Shown here: positions 59,159 through 64,000 of the stretch, piece after piece | Layout: each line of letters opens with the position of its first letter | Position numbering within the stretch: the stretch's first letter is position 1 | NCBI GenBank assembly: GCA_013298845.1 | Contig: JAAFJN010000009.1 | Span: forward strand, 1 to 64,000 | Reading direction: 5' to 3' | Source: Chitinophagales bacterium | Lineage (GTDB): Bacteria > Bacteroidota > Bacteroidia > Chitinophagales > Saprospiraceae | DNA: 64,000 nucleotides | Notes under the pieces: generated by a model | What the model was told of the DNA's origin: nothing | What the model saw: only the letters and a program-made list of their open reading frames with translations | Database searches by the model: none | Program-made: the position numbers and the translations under genes

Positions 59159-59310
59159 TCGAGACAGAAGACTTTATACAAAATACGTAAGACAAAAGAT
59201 GTTATAAACGGATCTTTTTTCAAAAAACTTCAAAAATCTTAAGTCTTGTTTCGGAGTTCTTAAATCAAAAAACATATTACCCCGCGCACAAAACAACCTC
59301 AAAAACGCCG

Positions 59311-59854
59311 TGTGGCTTTGTCATTCAGCAGGAATCTATGGGCTTGCCATTGGGAATAAAAGGATAAAAATCAAACGTAGCCATTAAAAGGCTATTTGTG
59401 ACCATAATTCACCGAGGAGTAGTGGCTTTTACGCACCATTTCAAATCAATAGATTCCGTCTGAATGACAAAGCCACACGGCCGTTTTTAAGGCTCTTGCG
59501 TAGTCCCGCATACTTTTTAGGGAGTGTCTTTTGTCGGAAATCCGAACTGCTCTGAGATGTCATCCACTCCGTACCTCCGGGATGCACCTCTCGCCGCCGT
59601 GCACTTGGAATTTGTTTTGTATGTTGCGGTTTTAGGGCGTACCTTAAAGTGTCCCGGCCCACAAAACATGCCTAATAACACTTATGTGGCTTTGTCATTC
59701 AGCAGGAATCTACGGGATCTAAATATTGGGTAAAAAGCGGGGAGTGCCGAAGTTATGGCAAAATAACCGAGATGCGCTTTGAACGCAAACGCCTTAACAG
59801 AGTGGCATTTTATGCAAAATCCGGTGCCCATAGATTCCTGCGGAATGACACTTG
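59311..59854. repeat. dispersed TTTGTCATTCAGCAGGAATCT family, four copies
   Basis: Copies at 59311-59342 (+), 59447-59478 (-), 59685-59716 (+) and 59829-59854 (-) read TGTGGCTTTGTCATTCAGCA, then GGAATCTATGGG or its complement, with changes. The alternating orientation lets neighbours pair. No gene is seen in the 870-bp gap 59159-60033; the region is a repeat island. Confidence 0.7.
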
Positions 59855-59966
59855 TTTTTGGTGTCATTGGACCGTGTGGCGCATTTTTGGGAAAAAACTT
59901 TTGTCGGAAATCCGAACCGCTCTGAGATGTCATCCACTCCGTACCTCCGGGATGCACATCTCGCCG
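59528..59966. repeat. 69-bp direct repeat with internal hairpin
   Basis: Copies at 59528-59596 and 59898-59966 differ at only two positions. Each starts CTTTTGTCGGAAATCCGAAC and contains GAGATGTCATCC, then GGGATGCACATCTC, which can form an imperfect stem. They are 370 bp apart. Confidence 0.8.
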
Positions 59967-60033
59967 CTGGACACGTTGCAACGAGTAAAAAACTGGAAAA
60001 TCCTGATTCGGCCATCAACTCATCACTCCTCTC

Positions 60034-61704
60034 TCATATCTCATCACTAAAAACCTCCATCCATCCTCGCGCCGGATGCTCGAACCGAATCCATTCGGCG
60101 TGTAGGTAGAGGCGATCCGCTGGCGTACCGTACAGTTCGTCGCCGACGATGGGCGTATTTAAACCTTGCGGGTGCGCGGCGTGTACGCGCAACTGATGCG
60201 TGCGGCCGGTAATGGGAAAAAAATGCACCCAGGTGGTATTGGCTTCGCGCCGAATAACTTTCCAGCGCGTTTGCGCGGGTTTTCCGTGTTCAAAACACAC
60301 CAATTGCCGCGGGCGGTCGTCCAGGTCCACGCGCAAGGGCAGGTCAATCCAGCCCTCATCCCCTTCGATGGGGCCGTTTAATTGGGCTACGTACCGTTTT
60401 TCGATGCGTTTTTCGGCAAATTGCGCCTGGATATACTGGTGTACTTCTTTGGTTTTGGCCACCAAAAGTAAGCCCGAGGTGGACATATCCAAGCGGTGTA
60501 CAATGAGCGGGCCGGTGGCGTCGGGGTAGAGCGCCCGAACGCGGGAGTACACCGAATCGTCAATTTTTTTACCGGGAACCGACAAAAATTCGGCGGGTTT
60601 ATGCACCACCAGCAAGTATTCGTCTTCGTAAACAATGGGCAAGGATTTGCCTGCCGCCGGATTTTCGTCCAACGGATTGGGATCAACGTCCAGCCCCGTG
60701 AGCATGTGCGATAAAATGGGGAAACATTTGCCCCGGCAGGCGGGATAAAATTGCCCGTGTTTACGAATTTCGGACGCTGGTGTTTGTCCCCACCAAAATT
60801 CGGCCATTTGGATGGGTTTTAACCGGTGTAAAAAAGCGTATTGCAGCAATTTGGGGGCCGCGCATTCGCCCGCTCCGGCGGGTGGAACCCCGTCCAAAAT
60901 ATCCTGAAAAATCGTTTTTAGGTTTTTACGTTCCCCTTTAGCGTTTAAAAAATGGTATTCGCGAAACAACAGTTCCTGCAATTGCCCCGATTTTTGTTTG
61001 CGGGTTTCTTTCAACGCCCGGATTTGTTCCCCAAAAGTATCGTAAATGCCCTGTACTTCGGCAATTTGTTGTTTCCAGTGGCGGTTTTGGTCTTTCCATT
61101 CAAAATGATGGCGGGCACTTTCGTGGTTGAGCGCGGTAAGTTCCTGCTCCTGAACGGTGGTATCGAGGTGTTCTTGAAGGGCCAGACGGCGTTGGTCGCG
61201 GATTTTTTTGGCGGCCTGGTGTTCTTGTTTCAGGGCGTTAAGCGCCTGTTCAGCGGTTGCTTTTACGGCATTTAGCCGGATTTCGGCGGATTTGAAATCG
61301 GGGTGTTGTTCCAATTGAGCGATTTGGCGGTTCAATTGATTGAGTTCTTCTTCCCCGATGCGGTAAAAACCATCTTCGCGCAGGGTATCAAAAACCGGCG
61401 GGACAAAACGCGGGTGGTGGTTGCTATTGGCCAATTTGCCCGAAAAAGCCGCCAAATATCCCAAGTTTCCGGCCTCGTCCTGCACAACCAGTACCCCAAA
61501 CATTTTACCAAGCCCTTCTTGTTCTGCTTCGATGCCAAAAGGGTGCTCCCAATCTTTTTGGTCTGCCAAGTGTTGTTGCAGTTGTTTCGCCGCCAAAATA
61601 GTAAGCGGATGCGGTTCGTAATGAAAGGGATAATTGAAACGCTCAGGCAGTTTTATAGAGGTTTGTACAGCGGATAATGGAATAAATAACGGGTTTTGAG
61701 GCAT
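60034..61704 (-). CDS. RluA family pseudouridine synthase with long N-terminal extension
   Basis: 556 aa. Residues about 355-550 form the RluA catalytic domain: LPIVYEDEYLLVVHKPAEFLS, the catalytic Asp406 in HRLDMSTSG and TGRTHQLRVHAAH. The first 340 residues are an extension with a Gln/Glu/Lys-rich helical region (about 115-240, likely coiled coil) and a Cys-containing segment (PACRGKC). Such long forms occur in several Bacteroidota and gamma-proteobacteria and modify rRNA or tRNA uridines. The four C-terminal residues, SDEI, and the stop are encoded by repeat DNA (AGTGATGAGATATGA). Confidence 0.9.
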   Translation of the reverse strand: MPQNPLFIPLSAVQTSIKLPERFNYPFHYEPHPLTILAAKQLQQHLADQKDWEHPFGIEAEQEGLGKMFGVLVVQDEAGNLGYLAAFSGKLANSNHHPRFVPPVFDTLREDGFYRIGEEELNQLNRQIAQLEQHPDFKSAEIRLNAVKATAEQALNALKQEHQAAKKIRDQRRLALQEHLDTTVQEQELTALNHESARHHFEWKDQNRHWKQQIAEVQGIYDTFGEQIRALKETRKQKSGQLQELLFREYHFLNAKGERKNLKTIFQDILDGVPPAGAGECAAPKLLQYAFLHRLKPIQMAEFWWGQTPASEIRKHGQFYPACRGKCFPILSHMLTGLDVDPNPLDENPAAGKSLPIVYEDEYLLVVHKPAEFLSVPGKKIDDSVYSRVRALYPDATGPLIVHRLDMSTSGLLLVAKTKEVHQYIQAQFAEKRIEKRYVAQLNGPIEGDEGWIDLPLRVDLDDRPRQLVCFEHGKPAQTRWKVIRREANTTWVHFFPITGRTHQLRVHAAHPQGLNTPIVGDELYGTPADRLYLHAEWIRFEHPARGWMEVFSDEI

Positions 61705-61937
61705 TTTAATGAATAAATTTTTGACAGGTAGAGGAGGGTTAATTCCAGCAGATGAATATAAGTGGGGGGCGAAACCTCATCAGATGCAAAAATAAGTATT
61801 TTTTTTAAAAAGATTAGCCAACCCTTTCAATTCAAAGCAGACATTTTTTAACCGAAGAGAAATCGGTTAAGTTTTTACCTTTCGCTCAAGAAACATCCCT
61901 TGAAAAATCAGCCGCTACGTGTATATTGCGTCAGATT
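61705..61937. other. intergenic, nothing seen
   Basis: 233 bp, AT-rich, between two minus-strand genes. It contains no repeat of the other families and no convincing hairpin. Confidence 0.5.
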
Positions 61938-62255
61938 TTACGCGTCTTCATCAATTTCCATCAAAGCGCCGTTTAATTCACCGTACGCGTGCATGTCTTT
62001 AGCGGCTTTGGCTACCTCCAGGCCGGTTTTGTAGGTACTGATGGCCGCCGGAAAATCTTCCCGTTTTTCCAGTAATTTCCCCAAATGGTAGTACAATCCT
62101 ACGTAATCCGGGTGTTTTTCTTTTAACTCCAAATAGTACCCGAGCGCTGTTTCGTTATCCTGTGCTTTTTCGTACTCTTTGGCCAGCGCGAATAAAGTGA
62201 ACGCATCATTGGGCTGTTCGGCGCGCAGTTGAAGTAAGTATTCTAATCTGTTCAT
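61938..62255 (-). CDS. small TPR-repeat protein
   Basis: 105 aa from the ATG at 62255 (MNRLEYLLQLRAEQPNDAF). About two and a half tetratricopeptide repeats are seen: DAFTLFALAKEYEKAQDNETALGYYLELKE and HPDYVGLYYHLGKLLEKREDFPAAISTYKTG-type helices, spaced 34 residues. A cytoplasmic protein-protein adaptor of unknown partner. It is divergent from etfB. Confidence 0.85.
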   Translation of the reverse strand: MNRLEYLLQLRAEQPNDAFTLFALAKEYEKAQDNETALGYYLELKEKHPDYVGLYYHLGKLLEKREDFPAAISTYKTGLEVAKAAKDMHAYGELNGALMEIDEDA

Positions 62256-62274
62256 GGTGCAAAATTGATACATT

Positions 62275-62310
62275 TTGCGTAACAATCTGCATTAGATTTT
62301 GTTACCTTTG
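62275..62310 (+). promoter_or_regulatory. promoter of etfBA
   Basis: TTG at 62275-62277 and TACCTTTG at 62303-62310 with a 25-bp spacer, slightly long but with a strong -7 box; etfB starts 58 bp downstream. Confidence 0.55.
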
Positions 62311-62368
62311 CAACCGCAAAAAAAACTTGCCCGACCAAAGCAAAAAATTTAAATACTAACATTTAGAC

Positions 62369-63115
62369 ATGAAGTTTTTAGTTTGTATCAGTCAGACGCC
62401 GGACACTACCTCAAAAATTTCGTTCTCCGGAGACGGAGCCGAATTTAATGCGGCTGGAGTTCAGTTCATTATGAACCCTTACGACGAGTGGTACGCCCTC
62501 GTTCGTGCCTGCGAAATTCGCGAAGCATTGGGTGATGGACACAAGGTTGTCGCCGTGAATGTAGGTCCCGCCGCTAACGAAACCACCATCCGCAAAGCAT
62601 TGGCCATTGGTGCCGATGAAGCGGTTCGTATCGACGCCGAACCTACCAGTGCTGCATTTGTCGCCAAACAAATTGCCGACTACGCAGCGAAAGAAAATTT
62701 TGATATTGTTTTTCTGGGAAAAGAAACCATTGACTACAATGGTTCGGAGGTTGGCGCAATGGTTGCCGAACACCTCGACTTACCCTTTGTTTCTTACGCT
62801 TCCAAATTGGACCTCAACGGGAACACCGCTACCCTCGAACGCGATATCGAAGGTGGGGTGGAAGAACTGGAGGTGAACACACCCTTTGTGGTGAGTGCCG
62901 CCAAAGGGATGGCCGAACAGCGGATCCCAAACATGCGGGGTATTATGATGGCGCGTTCCAAACCGCTTACCGTAGTGCCCGCCGTAGCGTTCGATGAGCC
63001 AGCCAAATCGGTGCGCTTTACGTTGCCACCCGCCAAAGCCGGGGTGAAACTGATTGATCCGGAAAATATGGATGAATTGGTACGCCTCCTTCACGAAGAA
63101 GCAAAAATCATTTAA
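62369..63115 (+). CDS. etfB: electron transfer flavoprotein, beta subunit
   Basis: 248 aa, cytoplasmic. With EtfA it carries electrons from acyl-CoA dehydrogenases to the respiratory chain. The family signature is seen: KFLVCISQTPDTTSKI, MNPYDEWYALVRACEIREAL, then VFLGKETIDYNGSEVGAMVAEHL and the AMP/flavin-contact segment. The etfA gene follows 21 bp downstream. Length is normal. Confidence 0.95.
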   Translation: MKFLVCISQTPDTTSKISFSGDGAEFNAAGVQFIMNPYDEWYALVRACEIREALGDGHKVVAVNVGPAANETTIRKALAIGADEAVRIDAEPTSAAFVAKQIADYAAKENFDIVFLGKETIDYNGSEVGAMVAEHLDLPFVSYASKLDLNGNTATLERDIEGGVEELEVNTPFVVSAAKGMAEQRIPNMRGIMMARSKPLTVVPAVAFDEPAKSVRFTLPPAKAGVKLIDPENMDELVRLLHEEAKII

Positions 63116-63136
63116 ACCTTTTCCATTCAAAACAAT

Positions 63137-64000
63137 ATGGTACTCGTATTCGCAGAATCACCCAATGGTCAACTCAAAAAAAGTGCATTTGAGGCCGTTA
63201 CGTACGGTAAAAAGACCGCTGATACATTAGGTGTCGCTTGTGTAGCCCTCGTTTTGGGCAGCAATGTAAAAGATGCCGCCGCTCTGGGTACTTACGGAGC
63301 CTCTAAAGTGTTGCACGTGAACGACGCTGCCCTCGATCAACTCGACAGCCAAACGTACAGCAACGCCATTGCCGCCGTGGCGCAACAACAAGGCGCAACG
63401 GTCGTTATTTTGAGCCATACCTCAACGGGCAAAGCCATTGCCGGTCGTCTTTCGGTAAAACTTAGCGCGGGTCTTATTTCCGGTGCTAATGCTTTGCCCG
63501 AAGTAAATGGCGCGCAATTGACCGTTAAAAAGCCCGTATTTTCCGGTAAAGCCTTCGCCGAATTGGCGTTGACCAGCCCCGTGAAAATCATTTCCCTGAT
63601 GGGTAATGCCGTTAAACCGGAAGCCACCGGCAGCAGCGCCAGTGTGGAAGCCGTTTCGGTGAGTATTCCGGCCGGACGCATTAAAGTGAAATCGGTGAAA
63701 CGCCAGGAGGGTATCGTTCCATTGCCCGAAGCCGAAGTCGTTGTGTCGGCTGGCCGTGGTATGAAAGGACCCGAAAACTGGGGAATGGTGGAAGAACTGG
63801 CCACTGAAATGGGGGCAACTACTGCCTGCTCACGCCCCGTTGCCGACAGCCATTGGCGTCCGCACCACGAACACGTGGGACAAACGGGTATTGCTATTCG
63901 CCCCAACTTGTACATTGCCATTGGTATTTCCGGGGCAATTCAGCACTTGGCCGGGGTAAATACCTCCAAAGTAATTGTCGTAATTAACAAAGATCCGGAA
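63137..64000 (+). CDS. etfA: electron transfer flavoprotein, alpha subunit (3' end outside window)
   Basis: The first 288 residues are present; the gene runs past the window end. It starts MVLVFAESPNGQLKKSAFEA. The FAD-binding C-terminal domain is visible: VVVSAGRGMKGPENW, ACSRPVADSHWRPHHEHVGQ and GIAIRPNLYIAIGISGAIQH. The full family length is about 320, so only about 30 residues are cut off. Confidence 0.95.
   Translation, partial: MVLVFAESPNGQLKKSAFEAVTYGKKTADTLGVACVALVLGSNVKDAAALGTYGASKVLHVNDAALDQLDSQTYSNAIAAVAQQQGATVVILSHTSTGKAIAGRLSVKLSAGLISGANALPEVNGAQLTVKKPVFSGKAFAELALTSPVKIISLMGNAVKPEATGSSASVEAVSVSIPAGRIKVKSVKRQEGIVPLPEAEVVVSAGRGMKGPENWGMVEELATEMGATTACSRPVADSHWRPHHEHVGQTGIAIRPNLYIAIGISGAIQHLAGVNTSKVIVVINKDPE

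Noticed and set aside
1-64000. tRNA or rRNA genes
   Set aside because: No cloverleaf with a conserved TTCRANNC arm or rRNA-like sequence was seen in the intergenic regions; a covariance-model scan would settle this.

Overview
The window looks like a chromosomal piece of a Bacteroidota bacterium, most likely of the Saprospiria/Chitinophagia type (the order is a guess). The signs are many secreted proteins ending in type IX secretion (T9SS, Por) C-terminal sorting domains, a SusC/SusD pair, Bacteroidota-type promoters (TTG, about 22 bp, TAnnTTTG), LytS/LytR-type two-component genes, and no Shine-Dalgarno sequences. GC is moderate throughout, apart from an AT-rich island at about 5.75-6.9 kb. 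I see no rRNA, tRNA, CRISPR array or prophage.

Layout. 0-0.8 kb: a RAYT (REP-associated tyrosine transposase) with its REP hairpins. 0.9-5.7 kb: a T9SS surface protein built from four 288-bp repeats, a sugar isomerase/epimerase-like enzyme, a lysozyme-like membrane lipoprotein and an unknown membrane protein. 5.8-6.9 kb: an AT-rich J-domain/membrane protein pair. 6.9-14.9 kb: alpha/beta hydrolase, POT peptide transporter, T9SS protein, lipoprotein, unknown protein, YceI. 15-29.9 kb: a polysaccharide utilisation locus with sensor-regulator, GH144-like endo-glucanase, six-module surface protein, GH3 beta-glucosidase, SusC and SusD; the GH144+GH3 pairing points to beta-1,2-glucan. 30-31.9 kb: HMA-domain lipoprotein and biotin carboxylase. 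32.1-35.1 kb, minus strand: a DUF692/MNIO enzyme just downstream of a small exported cysteine-containing peptide ending CPACGMG (a candidate RiPP system), a PhyH-like dioxygenase, a VOC protein and a second, broken CPACGRG tail. 35.2-39.6 kb: TonB-dependent receptor divergent from a LytS/LytR pair, with a candidate LytTR operator between them. 40-43 kb: DsbA-like protein, membrane protein, ABC-F ATPase. 43-51.9 kb: four tandem paralogous T9SS proteins with dockerin-like domains. 52-64 kb: thiL, lptB, lipoprotein plus sigma-54 regulator, TlpA-like protein, T9SS hydrolase, RluA-family synthase, TPR protein, etfB and the start of etfA.

The non-coding sequence is also rich. Several hairpin (REP-like) families are present. 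A recurring low-complexity family, GTGAATAGTGAA on the coding strand, sits on the 3' ends of at least eight genes, supplies several of their stop codons and often recurs in inverted orientation on the far side of the gap. Two of these bipartite elements share a core, CTCTACGACGRGCAAACTC. The best candidate for a little-described system is the DUF692 enzyme with its CPACGMG peptide.
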